DNA from: Achromobacter xylosoxidans
GTDB taxonomy: Bacteria; Pseudomonadota; Gammaproteobacteria; Burkholderiales; Burkholderiaceae_B
DNA: 64,000 bases
Direction: 5' to 3'
Assembly: GCF_014490035.1 (NCBI RefSeq)
Contig: NZ_CP061008.1
Location: forward strand, 6,386,001-6,450,000
The stretch's first letter is position 1; each line of letters opens with the position of its first letter. Shown here in pieces: positions 10,193 to 20,314 of the stretch. The translations under genes were made by a program, and so were the position numbers. The notes beneath the pieces are model-generated. The model saw nothing but the letters and a program-made list of their open reading frames with translations, was not told the DNA's origin and did no database searches.

Positions 10193-11347
10193 TCAGTATG
10201 AGTTGGGCGTGTCGCCGACCGATTCATGGGTGACCTTGCCGCGCATGACGCGGTAGACCCAGGCGGTGTAGACGGTCACGATGGGCAGGAAGATGGCGAC
10301 CGCGATCACCATGATCCACAGCGTCAAGTGGCTGGACGAACCGTCCCAAATGGTCAGGCCGGCCTGCGGCTTGGTCGACGAGGGCATGATGAACGGGAAG
10401 AGCGAAAAGCCCACCGTCAGAATCACGCCGGCGATCGACACCGACGAGGCCAGAAACGCCAGCACGTTGGCGCGCACGCTCAGCAGCAGCGCCACCAGGA
10501 CGGCGCCGCCCACGCCCAGCGCAGGCGCGATCCACATCAGCGGCCATTTCGCGTAGTTGGCCATCCAGGCGCCGTTCTGCACCGCCACGGTCTTGAGCAT
10601 CGGATCCGACGGGCCGGCCATGTCCACCGCGCTGGTGATCACATGGCCAGGCAAGCCGCCCGCCACCCAGAACCCGCCCGCCGCGAACAACGCCGCGGTC
10701 AGCAAGGCGCACAGCCTGCCCCAGTTGCGGGCACGCGACGAAATCGGATCTTCGGTGCGCCAGGCCAGCAGTACGGCGCCATGCATGGCCAGCATCACCA
10801 CGCTGAGCACGCCGGCCAACAGCGCGAACGGCATGAACAACTGGTAGAAGTGGCCTTCATAGATCGGACGCAGGGTCACCGGATCGAACGTGAACGGCAC
10901 GCCCAGGATGATGTTGCCCATGGCCACGCCGAACACCAGCGAGGCCACCACGCCCGAGAAACAGAGCACGCCGTCCCAGCGGTTGCGCCAGCTGGTGCCT
11001 TCCATCTTGCTGCGGTACTTGAAGCCGACCGGCCGCAGGATCAGCGCGATCAGCACCAGCATCATCGCCAGGTAGAACCCGGAGAACGACGCGGCGTACA
11101 GCAAGGGCCATGCGGCGAAAATGGCGCCGCCCGCGGTGATGAGCCAGACCTGGTTGCCTTCCCAGACCGGTCCCACCACGTTGATCACCACCCGGCGCTC
11201 GGCGTCGGTCTTGGCAACCACCGGCAGCAGCGCAGCCACGCCCAGGTCAAAGCCGTCCATGACGGCAAAGCCGATGAGCAATGCGCCCAGCAGCACCCAC
11301 CAGACCACGCGCAGCGTGCCGTAGTCGAAAGGAATAAGAGTATCCAT
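10193..11347 (-). CDS. cydB: Cytochrome bd ubiquinol oxidase subunit II
   Basis: A 384-residue inner-membrane subunit of the oxygen-reducing quinol oxidase. It starts at the ATG at 11345-11347 (MDTLIPFDYGTLRVVWW); upstream in-frame codons belong to the cydA/cydB junction. Family-typical stretches are FAVMDGFDLGVAALLP (about 30-45) and EGNQVWLITAGGAIFAAWP (about 70-88), with roughly nine membrane helices. It lies 13 bases after cydA and 16 bases before cydX, with an SD-like GAGAGA before the ATG. Confidence 0.97.
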   Translation of the reverse strand: MDTLIPFDYGTLRVVWWVLLGALLIGFAVMDGFDLGVAALLPVVAKTDAERRVVINVVGPVWEGNQVWLITAGGAIFAAWPLLYAASFSGFYLAMMLVLIALILRPVGFKYRSKMEGTSWRNRWDGVLCFSGVVASLVFGVAMGNIILGVPFTFDPVTLRPIYEGHFYQLFMPFALLAGVLSVVMLAMHGAVLLAWRTEDPISSRARNWGRLCALLTAALFAAGGFWVAGGLPGHVITSAVDMAGPSDPMLKTVAVQNGAWMANYAKWPLMWIAPALGVGGAVLVALLLSVRANVLAFLASSVSIAGVILTVGFSLFPFIMPSSTKPQAGLTIWDGSSSHLTLWIMVIAVAIFLPIVTVYTAWVYRVMRGKVTHESVGDTPNSY

Positions 11348-11360
11348 CGCTGTCTCTCCT

Positions 11361-12935
11361 TCAGGCCCGCACGGCAGCGTGCACAGGATCGGCGGCGGCA
11401 GCTCCGGGCGCCGGCCCATCGGATTTCGGTCCCTTCCTCACGGCGTGCAGCATCACCTTCACGCCGATGATCAGCAACACCGTGTACAGCACCAGGAATA
11501 TCGTCAGGCTGATGGCCAGGTCGACGATGGTCAGGCCGGAAGCCGCGTAGTAGGTCGGCAGCACGCCTTCGATCACCCAGGGCTGGCGGCCGTATTCGGC
11601 CACGAACCAGCCGCTTTCGATGGCCACCCAGGGCAACGGCAAGCTCCACAACGCCACCTTGAGCAGGCCGCGCCGGCTGTCCAGCCGCCCGCGCGAGGCC
11701 AGCCAGAAGGCCACGCCGAAGAACAGGATCAGATACATGCCCACCGCGACCATGATGCGGAACGCCCAGAACAGTGGCGCCACGTTGGGCACGGTATCGA
11801 CGGCGGCCTTCTTGATGTCGTCTTCGGTGACCTTGCTCATGTCGGGCTGATAGCGCTTGACCAGCAGCGCATAGCCCAGGTCGGGCCAGGTCTTGTCAAA
11901 GACCATGCGCGCATCCACGTCCTTGGGATTGGCGCGGATCTTCTGCAAGGCTTCATACGCCACCATGCCGTCGCGAATGCGATTCTCGGCACGACGTATC
12001 AGGTCGTCGATGCCCAGCAGCGGCGTGGTGAGCGAACGCGTGCCGATGATGCCCATGACGTAGGGGATCTCGATGGCGAAGTCGTTCTTGCGCTCGGCCT
12101 GGTTGGGGATGGCGATCAGGTTGAAGGACGCAGGGGCCGGCTCGGTGTGCCACATGGACTCGATGGCCGCGATCTTCATCTTCTGGTGTTCGGTGGTGAG
12201 ATAGCCGCTTTCGTCCCCCAGCACCACGACCGACAACGCCGAGGCCAGGCCGAAGCTGGCGGCGACCGCCATCGAGCGCTTGGCCAGGTCGATGTGGCGG
12301 CCCTTCAGCAGGTACCAGGCGCTGATCGACATGACGAACATCGCGCCCGCGACGTAGCCTGCGCTGACCGTGTGCACGAACTTGGCCTGTGCCACCGGGT
12401 TGAAGATCACCGCGGCGAAGTCGGTCATCTCCATGCGCATGGTGTCGGGATTGAAGATCGAACCGACCGGATTCTGCATCCAGCCGTTGGCGATCAGGAT
12501 CCACAGCGCCGAGAAGTTGGTGCCGAACGCCACCAGCCAGGTCACGATCAAGTGGCTGACCTTGGACATGCGGTTCCAGCCGAAGAAGAACAGGCCGACG
12601 AAGGTCGCTTCCAGGAAGAAGGCCATCAGCCCTTCGAGCGCCAGCGGCGCGCCGAAGATGTCGCCTACGTAATGGCTGTAGTAGGACCAGTTCATGCCGA
12701 ACTGGAACTCCATCACGACGCCTGTGGCAACGCCCAATGCGAAGTTGATGCCGAAGAGGGTGCCCCAGAACATCGTCATCCGCTTCCAGATGGCGCGGCC
12801 AGTCATGACGTACACGCTTTCCATGATGGCCAGAATGAACGACAGGCCTAGCGTGAGCGGGACGAAGAGGAAGTGGTAGAGCGCGGTCGCGGCGAACTGG
12901 AATCGCGACAGATTTACGACGTCGAGATCAATCAT
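11361..12935 (-). CDS. cydA: Cytochrome bd ubiquinol oxidase subunit I
   Basis: The haem-bearing subunit, 524 residues, close to the 522 of E. coli CydA, so it is the long Q-loop type. H21 in ALYHFLFVPLTLG is the likely ligand of the high-spin haem. The Q-loop motif KIAAIESMWHTEPAP keeps the quinol-contact Lys and Glu, and the GRQPW signature is present in VAEYGRQPWVIEG. I start it at the ATG at 12933-12935 (MIDLDVVNLSRFQF). First structural gene of cydABXDC; the regulator gene lies 127 bases upstream on the same strand. Confidence 0.97.
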   Translation of the reverse strand: MIDLDVVNLSRFQFAATALYHFLFVPLTLGLSFILAIMESVYVMTGRAIWKRMTMFWGTLFGINFALGVATGVVMEFQFGMNWSYYSHYVGDIFGAPLALEGLMAFFLEATFVGLFFFGWNRMSKVSHLIVTWLVAFGTNFSALWILIANGWMQNPVGSIFNPDTMRMEMTDFAAVIFNPVAQAKFVHTVSAGYVAGAMFVMSISAWYLLKGRHIDLAKRSMAVAASFGLASALSVVVLGDESGYLTTEHQKMKIAAIESMWHTEPAPASFNLIAIPNQAERKNDFAIEIPYVMGIIGTRSLTTPLLGIDDLIRRAENRIRDGMVAYEALQKIRANPKDVDARMVFDKTWPDLGYALLVKRYQPDMSKVTEDDIKKAAVDTVPNVAPLFWAFRIMVAVGMYLILFFGVAFWLASRGRLDSRRGLLKVALWSLPLPWVAIESGWFVAEYGRQPWVIEGVLPTYYAASGLTIVDLAISLTIFLVLYTVLLIIGVKVMLHAVRKGPKSDGPAPGAAAADPVHAAVRA

Positions 12936-13062
12936 TGGGTCGCTCCCAAGCAGTTGAGGTGCCGCGGCAACCGGCATGGTTCCCAGGCCGTCTCTCGCGC
13001 CATGTTACGAGCGTTGCATACAACTTCATAGAGGTTTCCTGAAAAATCGGGGCGGATCAGGT

Positions 13063-13608
13063 TCAGCCCTTGCCCCGCAATTTGCCGGCGAAGCCCAGCA
13101 CCTTCTGCACTTTCGAACCGAGCTTCATCAGGTTCTGCAGGGTTTCTGGCGGCAGTCGTTGAACCTCATCGAACCATCCGGTAGACAGTTCGATGAGCTC
13201 CAGCATGTCGTTCATGCGCTGTTGCGCGTACGCCTCATCCGGACCCGACGGGGGTTCCAACAGGGTGTCCCGCAGCAGGGTCAGCGTGGGATCGATTTCG
13301 CGCTTGCGCTTTTCTTCCATCAGGATGCGGAAGATCTCCCAGACGTCCTTGGGAGTTTCGAAGTAGTCGCGGCGGTCGCCGACTTGATGCATGAGCTTGA
13401 CCAGCCGCCAGGACTGCAGCTCCTTCAGCCCCAGGCTGACGTTGGAGCGCGAGAAGCCGAGGGTTTCGGCGATGTCATCGGCGTTCAGCGGCTTGGGCGA
13501 CAGGAACAGGAGGGCGTAGATCTGGCCGACCGTGCGGTTCACGCCCCACCGGCTGCCCATTTCGCCGAAATGCAGGACGAATCGTTCGTTTTGAGGGGAC
13601 AGGGCCAT
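13063..13608 (-). CDS. GbsR/MarR-family transcriptional regulator upstream of cydABXDC
   Basis: A 181-residue winged-helix protein. The DNA-binding core at about residues 25-90 contains MGSRWGVNRTVGQIYALLFLSPKPLNADDIAE and FSRSNVSLGLKELQSW, the pattern of the GbsR/MarR branch. A helical C-terminal region (about 120-181) follows. It is transcribed in the same direction as cydA with 127 bases between, so it may be a local controller of cytochrome bd. No cysteines or haem-binding motif are evident, so what it senses is unknown. Confidence 0.85.
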   Translation of the reverse strand: MALSPQNERFVLHFGEMGSRWGVNRTVGQIYALLFLSPKPLNADDIAETLGFSRSNVSLGLKELQSWRLVKLMHQVGDRRDYFETPKDVWEIFRILMEEKRKREIDPTLTLLRDTLLEPPSGPDEAYAQQRMNDMLELIELSTGWFDEVQRLPPETLQNLMKLGSKVQKVLGFAGKLRGKG

Positions 13609-13822
13609 GGATCGCGCTACGCCGGCAAGACCAGGACGCGTCGTCCTGGCCGATAAGAACAGTTACACCGATTTCAGAAAATTCTGGAATTTCCGAAATT
13701 ATCAAACAATCCATGCGAAAGCGCAAACCACACTGGCGGCAGGGGGATGATCTCAAGACATGATGTCGCGGCAGTGACAGACGGCCTTCTCCGGCCTTTG
13801 CCTAAAGCCGCCGACAAACGCA

Positions 13823-13854
13823 AGCGGCCACCAGCCGGTGAGCTGGTGGCCGCT
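13823..13854 (-). terminator. Terminator hairpin of purT
   Basis: A perfect 13-bp inverted repeat (13823-13835 with 13842-13854, sequence AGCGGCCACCAGC) around a 6-base loop starts 21 bases after the purT stop. On the minus strand it is followed by TTGCGTTTG, a weak T-rich tail. Confidence 0.75.
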
Positions 13855-13875
13855 AGGGAAAACGGAAAAAAGGCT

Positions 13876-15093
13876 TTAGCCGGCCTTGACGGACACCGCC
13901 GCCGACACCCGCTTGGCCTTGGCGCGAGCCGCCGCCACGTCCTCGGCCACGGCCAGGCCCACGCCCATGCGGCGCTTGACGAAGGATTCGGGCTTGCCGA
14001 AGAGGCGGATGTCGGTGCCGGGTTCGGCCAGCGCTTCGGCCACGTTGTGGAACGAGACCGCGGCGGCCTCGACGCCGCCGTAGATGACGCTGCTGGCGCC
14101 GGGCTGGCGCAGACTGGTGTCCACCGGCAGCCCCAGCAGCGCCCGGGCGTGGAGTTCGAATTCGTTCTGGACCTGGGTGATCATGGTGACCATGCCGGTG
14201 TCGTGCGGACGCGGGCTGACTTCCGAGAACCAGACCTGGTCGCCGGCCACGAACAGCTCCACGCCGAAGATGCCCAGGCCGCCCAGGTTGGAAGTGACCG
14301 CCAGCGCGATGTCGCGCGAACGCTGCAGCGCGGCGGGAGACATCGGGTGCGGCTGCCAGCTTTCCACGTAGTCGCCGTCGACCTGCTTGTGGCCGATGGG
14401 TTCGCAGTAGCGGGTTTCGACCTGGCCGTCGGCGCCGCGGGCGCGCACGGTCAGCAGGGTGATTTCGTAGTCGAAGCGGATGAAGCCCTCGACGATGGCG
14501 CGCCCGCCGCCCACCCGGCCGCCCTCCTGGGCATAGCGCCAGGCGGACTCGACGTCGTCGCCGCTCTTGATCACGGACTGGCCCTTGCCCGAGGAGGACA
14601 TGACGGGCTTGATGACGCAGGGATAGCCGATGCCGCCGTCGATGGCCGCGCGCAATTCTTCTTCGGTGTCGACAAAACGGTAGGGCGAGGTCGGCAGTCC
14701 CAGGGTCTCGGCCGCAAGCCGGCGGATGCCCTCGCGGTTCATGGTCAACTGGGCCGCGCGGGCGGTCGGCGTCACCCGGGCCACGCCCGCCGCTTCCAGT
14801 TCCACCAGCAAATTGGTGGCAATGGCTTCGATTTCGGGGACAATAACGTGGGGCCGTTCCTGTTCGATGACCTTGCGCAGGGCCTGCGGGTCCGTCATCG
14901 AGACCACATGCGCCCGGTGCGCCACCTGGTGGCCCGGAGCGTCGGCGTACCGATCCACGGCAATGACTTCCACGCCCAGCCGCTGCAGGGCAATGATGAC
15001 CTCTTTGCCCAATTCGCCGGACCCGAGCAGCATGACGCGGGTGGCCAAGGGGGACAGGGGCGTGCCAAGAACGGGGCTGGAAATGCTGGACAT
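13876..15093 (-). CDS. purT: Formate-dependent phosphoribosylglycinamide formyltransferase
   Basis: ATP-grasp enzyme that formylates GAR using free formate and ATP in purine synthesis, an alternative to folate-dependent PurN. 405 residues. The N-terminal nucleotide-like fold has [13 protein letters not shown] (about 19-31), the ATP-grasp centre has [16 protein letters not shown], and the C-terminal part has [18 protein letters not shown] with metal-binding residues. The start is the ATG at 15091-15093. Divergent from kdsD with 103 bases between, and terminated by its own hairpin. Confidence 0.96.
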   Translation of the reverse strand: MSSISSPVLGTPLSPLATRVMLLGSGELGKEVIIALQRLGVEVIAVDRYADAPGHQVAHRAHVVSMTDPQALRKVIEQERPHVIVPEIEAIATNLLVELEAAGVARVTPTARAAQLTMNREGIRRLAAETLGLPTSPYRFVDTEEELRAAIDGGIGYPCVIKPVMSSSGKGQSVIKSGDDVESAWRYAQEGGRVGGGRAIVEGFIRFDYEITLLTVRARGADGQVETRYCEPIGHKQVDGDYVESWQPHPMSPAALQRSRDIALAVTSNLGGLGIFGVELFVAGDQVWFSEVSPRPHDTGMVTMITQVQNEFELHARALLGLPVDTSLRQPGASSVIYGGVEAAAVSFHNVAEALAEPGTDIRLFGKPESFVKRRMGVGLAVAEDVAAARAKAKRVSAAVSVKAG

Positions 15094-15178
15094 GGAGCGG
15101 GCCTGGAAAAAAGTTGGAAAGCCGTTGAAATGACCCGCCAGCATGCCATACGCCCTTTCCGGGGGCAAACCCGCATAC

Positions 15179-15187
15179 TGATATTAA
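15179..15187 (+). promoter_or_regulatory. Extended -10 box close to the kdsD start
   Basis: TG at 15179-15180, one base, then TATTAA (15182-15187). The kdsD ATG is only 9 bases further on, and there is no Shine-Dalgarno sequence between. If this box is used the transcript would be nearly leaderless. Confidence 0.35.
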
Positions 15188-15196
15188 AATCCACGT

Positions 15197-16186
15197 ATGA
15201 CTGACCATCCCACAACATCGTCCGAGACCGCGCTGGCATCTGCGCGCAGAACGCTGCAGATCGAATGCCAGGGCCTGATGGACCTGTCGGCCCGGCTGGA
15301 CGACAGCTTCACGCAGACCGTCGCGATGCTGCTGGCCTGCCGCGGCCGGGTGGTCGTCAGCGGCATCGGCAAGACCGGCCACGTGGCCCGCAAGATCGCG
15401 GCGACCCTGGCCTCCACCGGCACGCCGGCCTTTTTCGTGCACGCCGCCGAGGCCGTCCACGGCGATCTGGGCATGATCACCCAGGACGACGTCCTCATCG
15501 CGATTTCCTATTCCGGCTCCGGCCAGGAACTGCTGACGATCCTGCCCGTCGCCCGCCGCATGGGCGCCAAGCTGATCGCCATTACCGGCAACCCGCAGTC
15601 CGAACTGGCCCGGCTGGCCGACGTCCACCTGGACGCCAGCGTGGCCCAGGAAGCCTGCCCGCTGAATCTGGCGCCCACCGCCAGCACCACCGCCGCGCTG
15701 GCCCTGGGCGATGCCCTGGCCGTCGCCTGCCTGGAGGCCCGCGGCTTCGGCCCGCAGGATTTCGCGCGCTCGCACCCGGGCGGCGCGCTCGGCCGCCGCC
15801 TGCTGACCCACGTGCGCGACGTCATGCGCCAGGGCGACGCCCTGCCCATCGTCATGGCCGGCACCCCGGTATCGCAGGCGCTCGAGGTCATGTCCGCCAA
15901 AGGCATGGGCATGACCGTCGTGACCGACGCGCAGCGCCGCCCCCTAGGCATCTTCACCGACGGCGACCTGCGCCGACTGATTGCCCGCCAGGGCGACATC
16001 CGCAGCCTGACCGTCGAATCCGGCATGACGCGCTCGCCGCGCAGCATCACTCCCGACGCGCTGGCCGTCGAGGCGGCCCAGCAAATGGACAAACAACGGC
16101 TCAACCACATGCTCGTGCTGGACAGCGACGGCGTTCTGCTCGGCGCCCTGCACATGCATGATCTGATGGCCGCCAAAGTGGTATGA
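15197..16186 (+). CDS. kdsD: Arabinose-5-phosphate isomerase (KdsD/KpsF/GutQ family)
   Basis: Interconverts ribulose 5-phosphate and arabinose 5-phosphate, the first committed step towards Kdo of lipopolysaccharide. The 329-residue protein has an N-terminal SIS domain (about 35-180: VVSGIGKTGHVARKIAATLASTG, then AISYSGSGQEL, then the conserved SHPGGALGRR) and two CBS domains (about 205-325). Its last codons overlap kdsC (ATGA). It heads a tight operon with kdsC and the LPS-export genes lptC, lptA and lptB. Confidence 0.96.
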   Translation: MTDHPTTSSETALASARRTLQIECQGLMDLSARLDDSFTQTVAMLLACRGRVVVSGIGKTGHVARKIAATLASTGTPAFFVHAAEAVHGDLGMITQDDVLIAISYSGSGQELLTILPVARRMGAKLIAITGNPQSELARLADVHLDASVAQEACPLNLAPTASTTAALALGDALAVACLEARGFGPQDFARSHPGGALGRRLLTHVRDVMRQGDALPIVMAGTPVSQALEVMSAKGMGMTVVTDAQRRPLGIFTDGDLRRLIARQGDIRSLTVESGMTRSPRSITPDALAVEAAQQMDKQRLNHMLVLDSDGVLLGALHMHDLMAAKVV

Positions 16187-16791
16187 CTATGACTCTTTCT
16201 GTACCCGTGACGCATCCGGCCGAAGCGCTGGTCCTGGCCCGCATCCCCGCCGGCGTGCGCGAACGCGCCGCCGCGGTGCGCCTGATGGTGTTCGACGTGG
16301 ACGGCGTGCTGACCGACGGCAGCCTCTATTACGGCGACAACGGCGAACTGCAAAAGCGCTTCAACGTGCTGGACGGCCACGGACTGCGCCTGCTGATGGA
16401 AGGCGGCCTGAAGGTTGCGCTGATGACCGGACGCTCCGGCCCCATCGTGGCGCGCCGCGCGGCCGAGCTGGGTATCGCCGAGGTCATCCAGGGCGTGCGG
16501 GACAAGGGCGGCGCCCTGGCCGAACTTGCGCAGCGCTCCGGTGTCCAACTGAACCAGACCGGCTACATGGGCGATGATGTCATCGACCTGCCGGCCCTGC
16601 AGCGCGCTGGCTTCGCCGCCAGCGTGCCTAATGCGCCGGGCTACGTCAGCCAGGCCGCCCACTGGGTCTCCACGCACGCCGGCGGCAACGGCGCCGTGCG
16701 CGAATGCTGCGACCTGCTGCTGGCGGCCCAGGGACGCCTTGGCGCCTTCCTGGCGGCGCCAGGCCTGCTCGGCCCGGGCGCCATCCAATGA
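16183..16791 (+). CDS. kdsC: 3-deoxy-D-manno-octulosonate 8-phosphate phosphatase
   Basis: HAD-family phosphatase that releases Kdo from Kdo 8-phosphate. 202 residues. The nucleophile motif FDVDGVLTDGSLYY (D38, D40) is near the N terminus, MTGRSGPIV follows in the middle, and GYMGDDVIDLPAL carries the metal-binding acidic pair. The start overlaps the kdsD stop by 4 bases; a second ATG two codons later is possible. With kdsD it supplies Kdo just ahead of the LPS transport genes. Confidence 0.95.
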   Translation: MTMTLSVPVTHPAEALVLARIPAGVRERAAAVRLMVFDVDGVLTDGSLYYGDNGELQKRFNVLDGHGLRLLMEGGLKVALMTGRSGPIVARRAAELGIAEVIQGVRDKGGALAELAQRSGVQLNQTGYMGDDVIDLPALQRAGFAASVPNAPGYVSQAAHWVSTHAGGNGAVRECCDLLLAAQGRLGAFLAAPGLLGPGAIQ

Positions 16792-16828
16792 TCGCCAGGA
16801 CAACCCATACGCCCTTGCGGCAGACCCG

Positions 16829-17461
16829 ATGAAAGAACGTTTTCCATCCCTGATCGCGCTGTTCCTGCTGCTGGTGCTGGTCGCCAGCTCGTGGTGGGCG
16901 GCGGATTACGCGCAGCGGGCCATCCAGACGGATCCGCCACGCCGCGTCACCCACGAAATGGACGCCTGGTCGCGCGACTTCATCATGCTGCGCACGGACC
17001 CGAACGGCAAGCCCATCAACCGGCTGGAAGGCGACTACGCTGAACATTTTCCGGATGACGATTCCTATCACGTGACCTCGCCGCGCGCCGTGGGCCAGCG
17101 CGAGGACAACCCCATCACCGTGGCTGTCTCCAAGACCGCGGTGATGGAGCAAGGCGGCAAGCGCATCGTCATGAACGGCGACGCCCACGTGCGCCGCCAG
17201 CCGGACGCCAATAACGACCTGCTGGACGTGCGCAGCCAGCAGCTGATCATCTTGCCCGACGACGACGTGGTCTACACCGACCTGCCGGCGGAAGTCATCA
17301 AGGGCCGTTCGCGCATGAACGGCACGGGCATGCACTACAACAACAAAACGCGCCAACTGCAGGTTTCGGCATCGACCGATGTGGAAATTGCCGGTTCCGA
17401 AGGCAGGCAGCAACGCCGGACCGAAATTCCCGCCAACAACACTGACCAGAAAAAACCATGA
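16829..17461 (+). CDS. lptC: LPS export system protein LptC
   Basis: A bitopic inner-membrane protein that passes LPS from LptB2FG to periplasmic LptA. 210 residues: one N-terminal membrane helix (about 5-27, LIALFLLLVLVASSWWAA) and a periplasmic beta-jellyroll region with the pattern GDYAEHFPDDDSYHVTSPRA. I start it at the ATG at 16829-16831 (MKERFPSLIAL). An open frame running back into kdsC has no LptC character. It overlaps lptA by 4 bases. Confidence 0.92.
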   Translation: MKERFPSLIALFLLLVLVASSWWAADYAQRAIQTDPPRRVTHEMDAWSRDFIMLRTDPNGKPINRLEGDYAEHFPDDDSYHVTSPRAVGQREDNPITVAVSKTAVMEQGGKRIVMNGDAHVRRQPDANNDLLDVRSQQLIILPDDDVVYTDLPAEVIKGRSRMNGTGMHYNNKTRQLQVSASTDVEIAGSEGRQQRRTEIPANNTDQKKP

Positions 17462-18087
17462 CCGACCTCCGGATTCTCCTTGCCCCGACGACCCGCTTGC
17501 TCGGCGCCATCCTGCTGACGGCCTCGGCGCTGGCCCCGGCCCATGCCGCGGATCCGGCGCCCAAGGCAGCGACGCCGGCGGAAGAGCCCAGCACGCTGAT
17601 CCTGTCGGACACCCTGCACTACGACGACGTGAAGAAGAAGAGCGTCTTCACGGGCAACGTCAACATGACGCGCGGCCTCATGACCCTGACGTCCGACGTG
17701 CTGGAAATGAACGAAGACGCGCAAGGCAACCAGTTCGGCACGGCCACCGCCAACAAGGGCAAGATCGTGACCATCCGCCAGGAACGCCCGGAAACCTTCG
17801 AACTCATCGAAGGCACGGGCCTGCGCGCCGAATACGACGGCTCCAAGAGCACCTTCGACCTGATCGGCCAGGCGGTCGTGATCCGCTACGTCTGTGGGAA
17901 ACCGTTCGATACCATTCGCGGCGAGCGGGTACGCTACAACGAGAAGACCGGCACCTACGAAGCCCATGGCGGCCCCAACTCCGCCGCGGCCGGCGGCCGG
18001 GTCCGTTCGGTAGCTGAACCGCGCGCCAAGTCGGATGCGGCCATCGCCGAATGCCGCAAGCAGCAGGCAGCCAAGAAGGGGCGTTGA
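17458..18087 (+). CDS. lptA: LPS transport periplasmic protein LptA
   Basis: A periplasmic bridge protein for LPS transport. 209 residues with a signal peptide (about 1-30, ending APAHA) and an LptA/OstA beta-jellyroll domain beginning at [23 protein letters not shown] (about 45-67). The basic C-terminal tail ends [10 protein letters not shown]. Its ATG overlaps the lptC stop (ATGA), so the two are translationally coupled. Length is near the family norm of about 185, with an extended tail. Confidence 0.93.
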   Translation: MTDLRILLAPTTRLLGAILLTASALAPAHAADPAPKAATPAEEPSTLILSDTLHYDDVKKKSVFTGNVNMTRGLMTLTSDVLEMNEDAQGNQFGTATANKGKIVTIRQERPETFELIEGTGLRAEYDGSKSTFDLIGQAVVIRYVCGKPFDTIRGERVRYNEKTGTYEAHGGPNSAAAGGRVRSVAEPRAKSDAAIAECRKQQAAKKGR

Positions 18088-18119
18088 ACGCCTCCCATGC
18101 AACACCACTCGCAGCCACG

Positions 18120-18914
<795 letters not shown>

Positions 18915-19012
18915 TGCGGCCCTGGGGAAGACCCCTAGGCGCCGCCTGCGCAAAGGCGCATGCACCCTGGGGCCTCAGCCATAAAAATGCCATGAACTTG
19001 CGCTAGGTCAGC

Positions 19013-19040
19013 TTGTTTTATCGGCCCGAGTCTATACACT
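19013..19040 (+). promoter_or_regulatory. Possible hpf promoter
   Basis: TTGTTT (19013-19018), a 16-base spacer and TACACT (19035-19040) lie about 97 bases before hpf in the 222-base gap after lptB. The match to a sigma-70 promoter is only moderate. Confidence 0.3.
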
Positions 19041-19136
19041 AGTACTAAACGAACCCGCTCAATCAAGGAGAACGCCTAACGAATCAGCCGCGCTTTTTGC
19101 GCACCCTTTTTTCCTCTTTTAGAAGGAGAGCACACT

Positions 19137-19475
19137 ATGAACCTGAGCATCTGCGGTCGTCACCTCGACGTCACCCCGGCCATCCGGGAATATGTCATGA
19201 ACAAACTGGCGCGAGTGCTGCGGCATTTCGATCACGTCATCGATACCCAGGTCATGCTCTCGGTAGAGCCCCTGCGGCATAGAGCCGAAATCACCATGCG
19301 TCTAAGCGGTAAGGACATTCATTGTGAAGCAACCGATGAAAATCTCTATGCAGCCATAGACCTTCTTGCTGACAAAGTCGACCGTCAGGTCATCAAGCAC
19401 AAGGACAAGGTACGAAGTCACACGGCGGAGTCCGTGAAGCGGCAAGCGGCGAATCTAACGCCACCCCAGCAGTAA
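19137..19475 (+). CDS. hpf: Ribosome hibernation-promoting factor, short form
   Basis: A 112-residue HPF/RaiA protein that binds the 30S decoding site in stationary phase and inactivates ribosomes. It begins MNLSICGRHLDVTPAIREYV and has the family core with the acidic/basic alternation HRAEITMRLSGKDIHCEATDENLYAAIDLLADKVDRQ. The start has a clear Shine-Dalgarno AGAAGGAGAG. It lacks the long C-terminal dimerisation domain, so it is the short type. It precedes ptsN and hprK, the usual PTS-Ntr neighbourhood. Confidence 0.95.
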   Translation: MNLSICGRHLDVTPAIREYVMNKLARVLRHFDHVIDTQVMLSVEPLRHRAEITMRLSGKDIHCEATDENLYAAIDLLADKVDRQVIKHKDKVRSHTAESVKRQAANLTPPQQ

Positions 19476-19837
19476 CGCGCTTCATGAGCACTCGCACTGC
19501 GAGACTAGCTAAACAGCGATTCTAGTAATCCTGCCTGAGTCCCGGTGTCCCGCTAGACGCAACGTCCGGCTGGGGCATCGGCAAACTTCCCTCCTTGTAG
19601 TGCCTCCCGCAGTCCCCCCCTTCCTTGTCCCCCAATTCCCGGCCCCGCCGGCGATTCCGTTTTTCCACGTTTCCGACGCTTTCCCCAGGGCCACCCTCGC
19701 CGCCGGGCGCAAGAATGCCCACAATCCGCCGCTATCGGTCTATGCTGTCGCTCTTGCCGCCCCATGATGCGACCGAGCCGAGTACGCATCTCAGAGGCCG
19801 ATTATTGCAGTGCGTCATATAACCATATAATGATCCG
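19476..19837. promoter_or_regulatory. hpf-ptsN intergenic region with a promoter abutting ptsN
   Basis: This 362-base stretch has no convincing gene. A C-rich tract lies at about 19613-19660. At its end is TATAAT (19826-19831), a perfect -10 box, with TTGCAG (19805-19810) 15 bases upstream as a possible -35. Only six bases separate the -10 box from the ptsN ATG, and none resembles a Shine-Dalgarno sequence. Confidence 0.5.
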
Positions 19838-20293
19838 ATGAATCATTTGTCGCGCATCCTACCCGCCGGCAACGTCGTGCTCGATATGCTCGCAACGAGC
19901 AAGAAACGTGCGTTCGAACAGGCCGGCCTTCTCTTTGAAAACAACCATGGCCTGGCGCGCGCGCTCGTCTTCGACAGCCTGTTCGCCCGGGAGCGCCTGG
20001 GCTCCACCGCGCTCGGACAGGGCGTGGCGGTGCCGCATGGCCGTGTGAAGGGCCTGGAACAGGCCCTGGCGGCCTTCATCCGCCTGGCCCAGCCCATCAC
20101 TTTCGATGCGCCCGACGGGCAGCCCGTGTCGATGCTGCTTTGCCTGCTGGTGCCGGAAACGGCCACGCAGCAGCACTTGGACATCCTGGCCGAACTGGCG
20201 CAGCTCATGTCGAACAAGGCCTTGCGCGAGGCCCTGGCCACAGAGCCCGATCCCGCTGTCGTCCATAAGATGCTCACGACCGGCCAACTCTGA
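19838..20293 (+). CDS. ptsN: PTS IIA-like nitrogen-regulatory protein PtsN (EIIA-Ntr)
   Basis: Regulatory phosphoprotein of the nitrogen-related PTS. The 151-residue EIIA domain carries the phosphorylated histidine in GQGVAVPHGRV (H67) and the N-terminal SKKRAFEQAG segment that matches PtsN. The start at 19838 aligns with the usual PtsN N terminus, so it is not a misplaced start, although the -10 box is only six bases upstream. It is followed by hprK 21 bases later. No sugar-specific PTS permease is nearby, which fits a purely regulatory system. Confidence 0.94.
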   Translation: MNHLSRILPAGNVVLDMLATSKKRAFEQAGLLFENNHGLARALVFDSLFARERLGSTALGQGVAVPHGRVKGLEQALAAFIRLAQPITFDAPDGQPVSMLLCLLVPETATQQHLDILAELAQLMSNKALREALATEPDPAVVHKMLTTGQL

Positions 20294-20314
20294 ACTCCAC
20301 GCGGAAGCGCAGCC

